A stretch of DNA of 7,707 nt. Origin: CAIZGX01 sp044371535 (GTDB lineage: Bacteria > Bacteroidota > Bacteroidia > Flavobacteriales_D > Sanyastnellaceae). The stretch's first letter is position 1, and each line of letters begins with the position of its first letter. Below are positions 1 through 5,686 of this stretch, one piece after another. The position numbers and the translations under genes were made by a program. The notes under the pieces are model-generated. The model did no database searches. It saw only the letters and a list, made by a program, of their open reading frames with translations, and was not told the origin of the DNA. Where the stretch lies: the NCBI GenBank assembly GCA_044371535.1, contig JBILTL010000101.1, positions 1 through 7,707 on the forward strand, written 5' to 3'.

Positions 1-535
1 GAATATTTGCTGTAGAAAGGTTTTGGGTTATCACGTCAGCCGTAACGCTTTCAGCTGGGATTTGTTGTGCAATGATTGATCTTACTGCATTAACCAATTC
101 CCATCGCGCGCTGTAATTAAGGGCTAATACTAAAGTAATGTCTTTGTTTTCCGCTGTTTTTGCCATCGCCGCTTTCAATTCATCGCGACATTTATTTGGT
201 AACTGCTCAATATCTCCAATGGCCAACAAGCGAACGCCGTTTTCCATAAGTTCAGCAACTTCATTGATGATGGTTGTTACCAGCAAATCCATAAGCGCAT
301 CTACTTCTTCTTTTGGTCTATTCCAATTCTCTGTTGAAAAGGCATAAAGCGTAAGAAACTCAACTTCGGCTCGACGTGCAGCTTTGATAGTAGAACGCAC
401 AGATTCTACCCCGTTAAAGTGCCCGAAAATTCGGTCTTTTCCTTGATTTTTTGCCCAACGCCCGTTGCCATCCATGATTACTGCAACATGTCGCGGTGTT
501 CTGCTTAAGTCTATTTGATCGAAGGCACTTTTCAT
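1..535 (-). CDS. uppS: Undecaprenyl diphosphate synthase (isoprenyl transferase), C-terminus cut by window edge
   Basis: This cytosolic cis-prenyltransferase condenses isopentenyl diphosphates onto farnesyl diphosphate to make the C55 lipid carrier for peptidoglycan and other envelope polymers. About 178 residues are visible, starting MKSAFDQIDLSRTPRHVAVI. The signature MDGNGRWA is at residues 21-28, with catalytic Asp22. It is followed by DRIFGH (34-39) and the block LTLYAFSTENWNRPKEEV (61-78), which binds substrate and is near invariant in the family. The variant NYSARWEL replaces the usual NYGGR-type motif, as is common in Bacteroidota. The family is about 240-250 residues long, so roughly the last 65, including the RTSGE-type diphosphate-binding motif and dimer contacts, lie beyond base 1. 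The ATG at 533-535 places the conserved block at its normal distance from the N-terminus. The gene follows the DUF6089-like gene by 41 bp and is probably co-transcribed with it; bamA would be expected next. Confidence 0.96.
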   Translation of the reverse strand, partial: MKSAFDQIDLSRTPRHVAVIMDGNGRWAKNQGKDRIFGHFNGVESVRSTIKAARRAEVEFLTLYAFSTENWNRPKEEVDALMDLLVTTIINEVAELMENGVRLLAIGDIEQLPNKCRDELKAAMAKTAENKDITLVLALNYSARWELVNAVRSIIAQQIPAESVTADVITQNLSTANI

Positions 536-542
536 CGAAGTG

Positions 543-572
543 CGAAGATACGGAAAGCATGAGTACTGACAA
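543..572 (-). promoter_or_regulatory. Possible internal promoter before uppS
   Basis: Reading leftward, a TTG (572-570) is followed after 19 bp by TATCTTCG (550-543), a 7 of 8 match to the Bacteroidota -7 consensus TAnnTTTG. It lies wholly in the 41-bp gap between the DUF6089-like gene and uppS. Transcription would begin within a few bases of the uppS ATG, giving an almost leaderless mRNA. The mismatch in the TTTG part keeps this tentative. Confidence 0.3.
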
Positions 573-576
573 GCAC

Positions 577-1413
577 TTAGTCCCAGGATGCGCAGCTATT
601 TCCTTTTTTATCTATTCTGAAATTTAAAGAGGCCATGCAGAAAAAGTAAAGATCCTTTCTTCCCGGGTCTCCACGCTGCATATAAGCATTGTTCACGTTC
701 TCTGGAAGCAAGCTTTGATCAGATAAATTTGTAGCTAATTGTCCGCGAGCGGCAGCCAACATTGTAGGATTCACATACGTTCCCGAGATATCGTCGAAAT
801 AATCTATATACAACTTACGCATTCCCCATTCCAATGAAAACCCTAACAACCCTTTAATGTTACATTTCAATCCGGCACCCATGGGCATAGTGAAGCCGGT
901 GGTTTTGTATAACGCGTCTTTACCCGCCATTCCCTGTCCTTCCGTTCCTGCAGGCTGAAGCGGGTGCCAATAGCCGTTGTAATTCCCTTCAGGATTCATG
1001 CGGAAAACAGCTGCACCTAGGAAAAGATATGGAGAAATGTTATGCTTGGAGTTAATCTGGTAATTGAAGAAATTCAATTCTGCAATGACACTTCCTTCAA
1101 AGAATCTATTTCTAAAATTTAGATTTCTGTTTTGTTGCCAAGCATCTTTGCTGTCCGCATCAAACGCTTCAACATTGCCGTATGACAATCCTGTGCGGAT
1201 AGACCAACGCTTATTCAGGTTGTTTCGAATGGCTATACCCAAGGCTAACTTCTCTTTCGTTCCGAAATGTTTTGCCGGGTTAATTTCTCCTATGTAATAA
1301 GCCGTTCCCGCAGAAATAGAAAGCTCTTTGCTCTTTTCTTTGCCATGCCCCTGAGCGAAGGCAGAAAAGGTTCCAAATAAAAATAAAACGAAAAGAAGTA
1401 AACGGTTATTCAT
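577..1413 (-). CDS. DUF6089-like outer-membrane beta-barrel protein (secreted, unknown function)
   Basis: A 278-residue protein with a clear signal peptide: MNNR, a hydrophobic stretch at residues 5-19, and AFA before Gln21 as the probable signal peptidase I site. The mature part is rich in alternating hydrophobic and aromatic strands, for example SISAGTAYYIGEINP, RWSIRTGLSYG, ISPYLFLGAAVF, LLGFSLEWGMRKLYIDYFDD and LYFFCMASLNFRI at the end. This pattern fits a small outer-membrane beta-barrel. The motif GMRKLYIDYFDDISGTYVNP and the late QRGDP...DLYFF segment resemble the Bacteroidota DUF6089 family, which is recurrently encoded between nadK and uppS/bamA. The biochemical role is unknown; its position among envelope genes suggests outer-membrane assembly or structure, which is inference. 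It starts 32 bp after the nadK stop. The family call rests on motif recall and gene order, not a search. Confidence 0.85.
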   Translation of the reverse strand: MNNRLLLFVLFLFGTFSAFAQGHGKEKSKELSISAGTAYYIGEINPAKHFGTKEKLALGIAIRNNLNKRWSIRTGLSYGNVEAFDADSKDAWQQNRNLNFRNRFFEGSVIAELNFFNYQINSKHNISPYLFLGAAVFRMNPEGNYNGYWHPLQPAGTEGQGMAGKDALYKTTGFTMPMGAGLKCNIKGLLGFSLEWGMRKLYIDYFDDISGTYVNPTMLAAARGQLATNLSDQSLLPENVNNAYMQRGDPGRKDLYFFCMASLNFRIDKKGNSCASWD

Positions 1414-1445
1414 ACCTGCACAATGCTTTTTTCAATTAAATATTG

Positions 1446-2321
1446 TCAATCCATTCGAATGTCTAGTCCCCAACCCATTTTCTTGCGAATGGTTCGGAAG
1501 AAATTTCTGCCTTCCAAAAGTATCATTTGCAACTCGAATGGCGCACGACACAGCGTAATTTCAGCGCCACTGTCTAAAACGTACTGTGTACTGTCTAATG
1601 TTATTTGAATTTGACCAGATCTGCAATCCGCCTTCAATTTTACGGTTGAAGCATCGCCAATAACAAGCGGACGTGCTGTCAAATTATGTGCTGAAATAGG
1701 AGTAATAATGAAGTTGTTCGAATTCGGCGTTACAATAGGCCCACCGCATGAAAGCGAGTATGCCGTTGATCCAGTAGGCGTTGCTACGATTAATCCATCT
1801 GCCCAATAACTGCTCAAGAAAGCCTTATTTACCGAGGCGTTTATCTTGATCATTTCATTTCGCGTAGCATTATTGATTGTAATCTCATTTAAGGCGTAAG
1901 GAAAATCTCCAAAATCGAATTGCTCTGACTTTACTTGAATGAAAGAACGCGGGTCTATGGTGTATTCAGAATTTACAAATTGCTCTAAAGCCTCATCTAC
2001 TTCAGAAACACTAACGTGCGATAAAAATCCGAGGCGGCCTGTGTTGATTCCTAAAATCGGAATTCTCTTAGAACCTACTAATCTGGCAGCGTCTAGAAAT
2101 GTCCCATCACCACCAAAGCTGAACAAAGCCGCGGCATTTTCAAATTCCGAATTCTCTTCGAAGGTTGTATGTGCTGGGATTTGAATGTGTGATTCAAGAA
2201 AACGCTCGAAGTTTTTGTAGACGCAAATGGAAATTCCGCGTCGCACCATTTTCTCGAGAAATTGCTGCACCGAAGGAGCCAAATCGGCTTCAAACTTTTT
2301 TCCAAAAACGTAAACTAACAT
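1446..2321 (-). CDS. nadK: NAD kinase
   Basis: This enzyme phosphorylates the 2'-hydroxyl of NAD with ATP (or polyphosphate) to make NADP in the cytosol. The 291-residue product has the usual length and all the key motifs: GGDGT at 70-74 with catalytic Asp72, GINTGRLGFLS at 91-101, the Asn-Glu pair at 145-146 (ALNEITINN), ADG at 174-176, TPTGSTAYSLSCGGP at 181-195 and ITPISAHNLTARPLVI after it. The N-terminus MLVYVFGKKF resembles Bacteroidota NAD kinases and needs no extension. It lies 39 bp downstream of the CBS-ACT gene and 32 bp upstream of the DUF6089-like gene, so co-transcription is likely. A perfect -7 type element just upstream could give additional independent expression. No disruption is seen. 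Confidence 0.97.
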   Translation of the reverse strand: MLVYVFGKKFEADLAPSVQQFLEKMVRRGISICVYKNFERFLESHIQIPAHTTFEENSEFENAAALFSFGGDGTFLDAARLVGSKRIPILGINTGRLGFLSHVSVSEVDEALEQFVNSEYTIDPRSFIQVKSEQFDFGDFPYALNEITINNATRNEMIKINASVNKAFLSSYWADGLIVATPTGSTAYSLSCGGPIVTPNSNNFIITPISAHNLTARPLVIGDASTVKLKADCRSGQIQITLDSTQYVLDSGAEITLCRAPFELQMILLEGRNFFRTIRKKMGWGLDIRMD

Positions 2322-2335
2322 ATTCGAGTAAAAAT

Positions 2336-2343
2336 CAAAGGTA
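2336..2343 (-). promoter_or_regulatory. TAnnTTTG -7 element upstream of nadK
   Basis: On the minus strand the octamer TACCTTTG matches the Bacteroidota -7 consensus exactly and ends 14 bp before the nadK ATG. I see no TTG at 17-23 bp upstream, so only half of the promoter is supported. If active it would give a leader of about 10 nt and let nadK be transcribed apart from the CBS-ACT gene. Confidence 0.4.
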
Positions 2344-2360
2344 GCGCTTTTCAGTAAACA

Positions 2361-3020
2361 CTACATATTCAGGTAACGCATGAGCTCGTCGTAACGATCT
2401 TTCAACTCGTTGTCATATTGAGAGGCCTGAAACTTACTTAGAACGGTATAATTGAATCGCTCGAGACTTTGTAAAATTGGATTCAAATCGGGAAGATCTA
2501 TTTTAATGTGCATTTCCAAATTGCCTTCAGTAGCGGGAACAACAGAGAGACTTAAGATTTTCGCATTGTTCTCTTCAATGATTCGCGCAATTTGCTGAAT
2601 GCTATGGTCGCGCTCCACAACTTGAAGGACAATGATACCGCCTTCCCTCATAACGCCAAGCATTTCAGCCAAGTGATCCAACAAATCGGCTGAGGTAATA
2701 CTTCCTAAATAATTATTTCCTTCATCTACAACAGGAACAACGGTAATGTCATTTTCACTTACCACCTTCAACACATCTAAAACGTGGGCATCAGGCAAGA
2801 TCGAAACATTGAGTAAATCCAATTCTACCTGCACCTCTCCTTGGTACACTTCGGCATTGAGAAAATCGCTTTCATTCGCAAGGCCTATGTACAAGCCGTT
2901 CTCAACTACAGGTAAATCTGTCACCCGTAATTCATCCATTAAATTCAATACATACAAAGCAGATTCGCCTCTGTTCAGAGAAGGCAAGCTTTTCGATATT
3001 AAATTCAGTGCTTTATTCAT
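2361..3020 (-). CDS. CBS-pair protein with C-terminal ACT-like domain
   Basis: A 219-residue soluble protein with no catalytic domain. CBS repeat 1 covers about residues 1-58 (core LPVVENGLYIGLANESDFL at 36-54). CBS repeat 2 covers about 66-120 (core VVPVVDEGNNYLGSITSADLL, 94-114). An ACT-like fold with GGIIVLQVVERDHSIQQIARI follows at about 125-196. The short tail ends YDELMRYLNM, typical of Bacteroidota members. CBS pairs usually bind adenosine-containing ligands such as AMP, ATP or NAD, and ACT domains often bind small metabolites, so a sensor or regulator role is likely; the ligand is unknown. It is first in the leftward unit, 39 bp before nadK and divergent from pdxJ, an arrangement common in the phylum. 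The ATG at 3018-3020 is 19 bp after a strong promoter -7 element, which supports this start. Confidence 0.92.
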   Translation of the reverse strand: MNKALNLISKSLPSLNRGESALYVLNLMDELRVTDLPVVENGLYIGLANESDFLNAEVYQGEVQVELDLLNVSILPDAHVLDVLKVVSENDITVVPVVDEGNNYLGSITSADLLDHLAEMLGVMREGGIIVLQVVERDHSIQQIARIIEENNAKILSLSVVPATEGNLEMHIKIDLPDLNPILQSLERFNYTVLSKFQASQYDNELKDRYDELMRYLNM

Positions 3021-3039
3021 GGGTGTGTTAAACGACGTT

Positions 3040-3068
3040 CAAACGTACATTCATTTTTCGTTCCACAA
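3040..3068 (-). promoter_or_regulatory. Bacteroidota-type promoter for the CBS-nadK-DUF6089-uppS unit
   Basis: On the minus strand a TTG (-33 element, 3068-3066) is followed after 18 bp by TACGTTTG (-7 element, 3047-3040), a perfect match to TAnnTTTG with spacing inside the accepted 17-23 bp range. Transcription should start near 3035, leaving a leader of about 15 nt. It lies in the 100-bp divergent gap between this gene set and pdxJ. Confidence 0.65.
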
Positions 3069-3088
3069 CGTGAATTTCAATTCGATTA

Positions 3089-3115
3089 TTGCCGAGTTTT
3101 GCACAACCAATTTTG
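3089..3115 (+). promoter_or_regulatory. Weak candidate promoter for pdxJ
   Basis: TTG (3089-3091), 16 bp, then CAATTTTG (3108-3115), which differs from TAnnTTTG only at the first base. The spacing is one base below the usual range and the start point would fall almost on the pdxJ ATG, so the transcript would be leaderless. GAGTTTTG at 3094-3101 is an alternative -7 but has no TTG at a suitable distance. Some promoter must exist here because the neighbour is divergent, but its identity is uncertain. Confidence 0.25.
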
Positions 3116-3120
3116 AACAC

Positions 3121-3837
3121 ATGACCGCACTTAGCGTAAACATTAATAAAATCGCCACAATTCGTAATGCTCGCGGTGGAAACACACCCGATGTCATTGT
3201 GGCAGCTCAGAACATCGAGCGTTTCGGCGCTGAAGGAATTACTGTTCACCCTCGTCCCGATGAGCGTCACATTCGTTATGCCGATGTTCCCGCATTGAAG
3301 AAAGTAGTAACCACTGAATTCAATGTGGAAGGTTACCCTACGCCCGACTTCATGGAATTGGTTATTCAATCGAAACCGCACCAAGTAACCTTGGTTCCCG
3401 ATGCACCCGATGCCATTACTTCGAACGCTGGGTGGGACGTTGAAACGCATTTCGATTTTTTATGTGGAATAGTTAAGGAACTGAAAGCACACAGCATTCG
3501 TGTAAGTATTTTTATGGAAGCCAATCCGGCGCTCATGACAAGAGCTGCTGCGACTGGAACAGATCGCATTGAATTGTATACTGAAAGCTACGCCGTTGGT
3601 TATGCCAACGACAAAAAGAAAGCTGTCGCTCCATTCGTTGCTACTGCCAAAGCTGCTCACGAAGCGGGATTGGGCGTAAATGCAGGCCACGACTTAAGCC
3701 TTGAGAACTTAAAGTATTTCGCGCAGCAGGTTCCACATTTGGACGAAGTTTCGATTGGACATGCGCTCATTTCCGACGCTTTGTATTTCGGATTGGAAAA
3801 CACTGTTCAGATGTACAAAAACGAACTGCGCTCATGA
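3121..3837 (+). CDS. pdxJ: Pyridoxine 5'-phosphate synthase
   Basis: PdxJ closes the pyridine ring from 1-deoxy-D-xylulose 5-phosphate and 3-amino-2-oxopropyl phosphate, the last ring-forming step of the DXP-dependent vitamin B6 pathway; it forms a TIM-barrel octamer in the cytosol. The 238-residue product matches the family length. Visible motifs are VNINKIATIRNARGG near the N-terminus, ITVHPRPDERHIR (40-52), TEFNVEG, VTLVPDAPDAITSNAGWD, RIELYTE (149-155) and NAGHDLSLENL (187-197). His43, Glu70, Glu151 and His190 align with the E. coli catalytic residues His45, Glu72, Glu153 and His193. The frame is open far upstream, but the ATG at 3121 starts exactly where family proteins start, and any extension would run through the divergent promoter and the CBS-ACT gene. 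The stop codon overlaps the next start (ATGA). Confidence 0.97.
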   Translation: MTALSVNINKIATIRNARGGNTPDVIVAAQNIERFGAEGITVHPRPDERHIRYADVPALKKVVTTEFNVEGYPTPDFMELVIQSKPHQVTLVPDAPDAITSNAGWDVETHFDFLCGIVKELKAHSIRVSIFMEANPALMTRAAATGTDRIELYTESYAVGYANDKKKAVAPFVATAKAAHEAGLGVNAGHDLSLENLKYFAQQVPHLDEVSIGHALISDALYFGLENTVQMYKNELRS

Positions 3838-4604
3838 ATTTGCACTTCAGTAAATACGGAGAAGGGAAGCCCATGCTCATCTTTCACGGGCTGTTCGGGA
3901 CAGGTGACAATTGGACCACACACGCAAAAAAATGGGCAGAACATGGATTCTGTGTTTACACCATAGACCAACGCAATCATGGGAGATCGCCGCATTCCGA
4001 CGAAATGAATTATGCGCTCATGCGCGATGATGCTATTGATTTAATTGCTTCAGAAAATCTTCGTGATGTGATTCTCATGGGCCACAGCATGGGCGGTAAG
4101 ACGGTGATGAACGTAGTCCATGAAATTGAATTCCTCATTGAAAAACTTATTGTGGTAGACATGGGCGTGAAGCGCTATCCCCGCCACCACGACACCGTCT
4201 TCCAAGCATTGCGTTCCGTTCCCATTGATCAAATTCAATCGAGATCAGAGGCCGAAGAGATATTTGCTCAAACGACCGTCGATAAGGCAACCCAACTTTT
4301 CCTACTTAAGAATCTTTATTGGAAGGAACCCGGCAAATTAGATTGGCGGTTCAACTTAAATGCTTTGGAAAATCACATCGATGAAATTCTTGCTGAAGTG
4401 CCTTTCAACGGTCCCATTCAGATTCCAACCCTTTTTATTAAAGGCGAACTTTCAAATTATATTTTGAAGGAAGATAGCAGTCAGTTGGAGCAATATTTCC
4501 CCCAGGCAAAAATCACTGAAGTCAAAAATTCAGGTCATTGGCCACATGCTGAATCTCCTGATTTCTTTTTCCAAGAAGTACTCGATTTTAGTCTTAACGG
4601 ATAG
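3834..4604 (+). CDS. Alpha/beta hydrolase, YbfF-type esterase
   Basis: A 256-residue cytosolic hydrolase without signal peptide. It shows HGLFGTGDNW (18-27, oxyanion-hole region), DQRNHGRSP (45-53), the nucleophile elbow GHSMGG (83-88) with Ser85, and SGHWPHAESPD near the end with His235. Overall sequence and length closely resemble E. coli YbfF, an esterase active on short acyl and acyl-CoA type esters. The usual acid position after strand 7 reads LFIKGELSNY with no Asp; Asp109 (VVDMG) is the likely acid, as I recall for YbfF. The natural substrate is unknown. The ATG overlaps the pdxJ stop by four bases, so translation is probably coupled to pdxJ, although no metabolic link to vitamin B6 is evident. 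Confidence 0.92.
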   Translation: MNLHFSKYGEGKPMLIFHGLFGTGDNWTTHAKKWAEHGFCVYTIDQRNHGRSPHSDEMNYALMRDDAIDLIASENLRDVILMGHSMGGKTVMNVVHEIEFLIEKLIVVDMGVKRYPRHHDTVFQALRSVPIDQIQSRSEAEEIFAQTTVDKATQLFLLKNLYWKEPGKLDWRFNLNALENHIDEILAEVPFNGPIQIPTLFIKGELSNYILKEDSSQLEQYFPQAKITEVKNSGHWPHAESPDFFFQEVLDFSLNG

Positions 4605-4625
4605 AGGGTAAATACTTTACCTTTG
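4594..4625 (+). promoter_or_regulatory. Promoter element for the universal stress protein gene
   Basis: TACCTTTG at 4618-4625 is a perfect Bacteroidota -7 element placed 14 bp before the ATG at 4640. The best -33 candidate is TTA at 4594-4596 (21-bp spacing), one mismatch from TTG. It overlaps the end of the esterase gene. The predicted leader is about 10 nt, A-rich and without a Shine-Dalgarno sequence. Confidence 0.5.
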
Positions 4626-4639
4626 CAAAAAATACTATT

Positions 4640-5479
4640 ATGGGATTTTCTAAGAAAATTTTGGTGCCAGTTGATTTCACGAAGGTGAGCGACATTGCTA
4701 TTGAGCATGCACTTTTGATGGGCAAAACAATTCTTGCCAACATTCACCTCATTCACATTGTAGAAAACAAAAAACAAGTTTCTGAAGCGCGCTTGAAATT
4801 AGACGCTTTGAAGGATCGTGTTCGTGTTGAAAATGCAGTTGAGATTCACACACATGTGCGCATTGGAAACATTTTCGAAGACATTGATAAGGCCGCAACA
4901 GAAATGGATGCTTCGCTTATTATTATGGGGACACATGGTGCACGTGGTTTGCAGTTTATGTCTGGAAGCCGTGCATTGAAAATTGTAACAGAAAGCTCAA
5001 TTCCTTTCATTATTGTTCAAGAAAGAACGATTCGTCCTCATGGCTACAACCGTATCGTTGTTCCCTTGGATTTGCACAAAGAGACCAAGCAAAAACTAAG
5101 TGCTGTTCGTGATGTTGCCAAATACTTCAATTCGAAAGTTTACTTGGTTTCTCCAAATGAAACAGATGAGTTTTTGAAAAACCAGTTGGATCGTAACATG
5201 AACTATGCTGTAGATTATTTGACGTCTTTGGACATTCCTGTTGAAGTTGAAATCACAGAAACCAAGTCTGAAGGTTCATTCGTGAAGTCATTGTTGAAAT
5301 ACTCGGCGGCTGTAGAAGCTGATTTGATTTGCATTATGAATTTCTACGAAAGTTCATTGTTGAATGTATTCAACTCGAGCTACGAGCAACACATTATTAC
5401 AAACGACGCACAAATTCCTGTGTTATGCGTGAACCCGGTTGACACATACGTTGCCGATCGTTCAAGCCTTGCTTCGTAA
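4640..5479 (+). CDS. Tandem-domain universal stress protein (UspA family)
   Basis: A 279-residue soluble protein of two Usp domains. Domain 1 (about 4-130) begins KKILVPVDFTKVSD, with Asp12 at the nucleotide-binding strand end. It carries the ATP-loop motif GTHGARGLQFMSGS (97-110): Gly97, Gly100 and Gly109-Ser110. The inner gap is 8 residues instead of the classical 9, a variant I recall from other Bacteroidota Usp proteins. Domain 2 (about 136-270) begins YNRIVVPLDLHKETK but has no G-x2-G-x9-G(S/T) motif; MNFYESSLLNVFNSSYEQHI stands in its place, so it probably does not bind ATP and may serve dimerisation. Such proteins protect cells under starvation or stress; the partner here is unknown. 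Arginine codons are mostly CGT, unlike the CGA/AGA-rich phosphatase downstream, suggesting good expression. The gene has its own -7 element and ends 3 bp from the convergent phosphatase stop. Confidence 0.93.
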   Translation: MGFSKKILVPVDFTKVSDIAIEHALLMGKTILANIHLIHIVENKKQVSEARLKLDALKDRVRVENAVEIHTHVRIGNIFEDIDKAATEMDASLIIMGTHGARGLQFMSGSRALKIVTESSIPFIIVQERTIRPHGYNRIVVPLDLHKETKQKLSAVRDVAKYFNSKVYLVSPNETDEFLKNQLDRNMNYAVDYLTSLDIPVEVEITETKSEGSFVKSLLKYSAAVEADLICIMNFYESSLLNVFNSSYEQHIITNDAQIPVLCVNPVDTYVADRSSLAS

Positions 5480-5482
5480 AAA

Positions 5483-5686
5483 TTAGATTCGAATTCCGAT
5501 TACCAATAGGTCATCGGTTTGCTCCATAGAACCCTTCCAAGCGTTAAACGTTTCGTGAAGGGTTTTTTCTTGTTCATCAATTTCAAGACTTGAAATGGAT
5601 GCAAGCACTTCTTTAAATCGTTTACGCATGAACTTCTTATTGGTTGCCTCTCCGAATTGATCGGCGTAACCATCGCTGCAAGCGTA
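5483..5686 (-). pseudogene. Out-of-frame C-terminal part of the SpoIIE-type phosphatase gene
   Basis: This stretch, read in a different frame from the main phosphatase ORF, encodes the missing end of the catalytic domain: YACSDGYADQFGEATNKKF and, at the end, TDDLLVIGIRI before TAA (5483-5485). SDGYADQFG and TDDLL carry the late metal-binding Asp residues of PP2C/SpoIIE phosphatases. The segment gives 67 residues plus stop and has no start codon of its own in a sensible place. Reading through after restoring two bases yields one protein of about 488 residues. It belongs to the gene described at 5637-6947. Confidence 0.85.
5530..5568 (+). terminator. Probable intrinsic terminator of the stress protein gene, inside the convergent phosphatase gene
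   Basis: AACCCTTC (5530-5537) pairs with GAAGGGTT (5557-5564), an 8-bp stem. Inside it, AAGCG (5539-5543) can pair with CGTTT (5549-5553, one G-U) around a TTAAA loop. The 3' arm runs into a six-T tract (5563-5568). The T tract is only on the plus-strand side, so it would act on transcripts from the universal stress protein gene, 50 bp past its stop. On the other strand the same bases code for phosphatase residues around TFNAWKG. Confidence 0.55.

Noticed and set aside
138..347. Plus-strand ORF of 69 codons
   Set aside because: Antisense to well-supported uppS codons, with no recognisable domain.
2746..3120. In-frame upstream extension of the pdxJ reading frame (open to 2746)
   Set aside because: It would cross the divergent promoter and run antisense through the CBS-ACT gene; PdxJ family proteins begin at the MTALSVNINKIA position (3121).
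3028..3450. 140-residue minus-strand ORF antisense to pdxJ
   Set aside because: It mirrors the pdxJ coding sequence, is cysteine-rich and low in recognisable pattern, and lies across the promoter region; a shadow frame.
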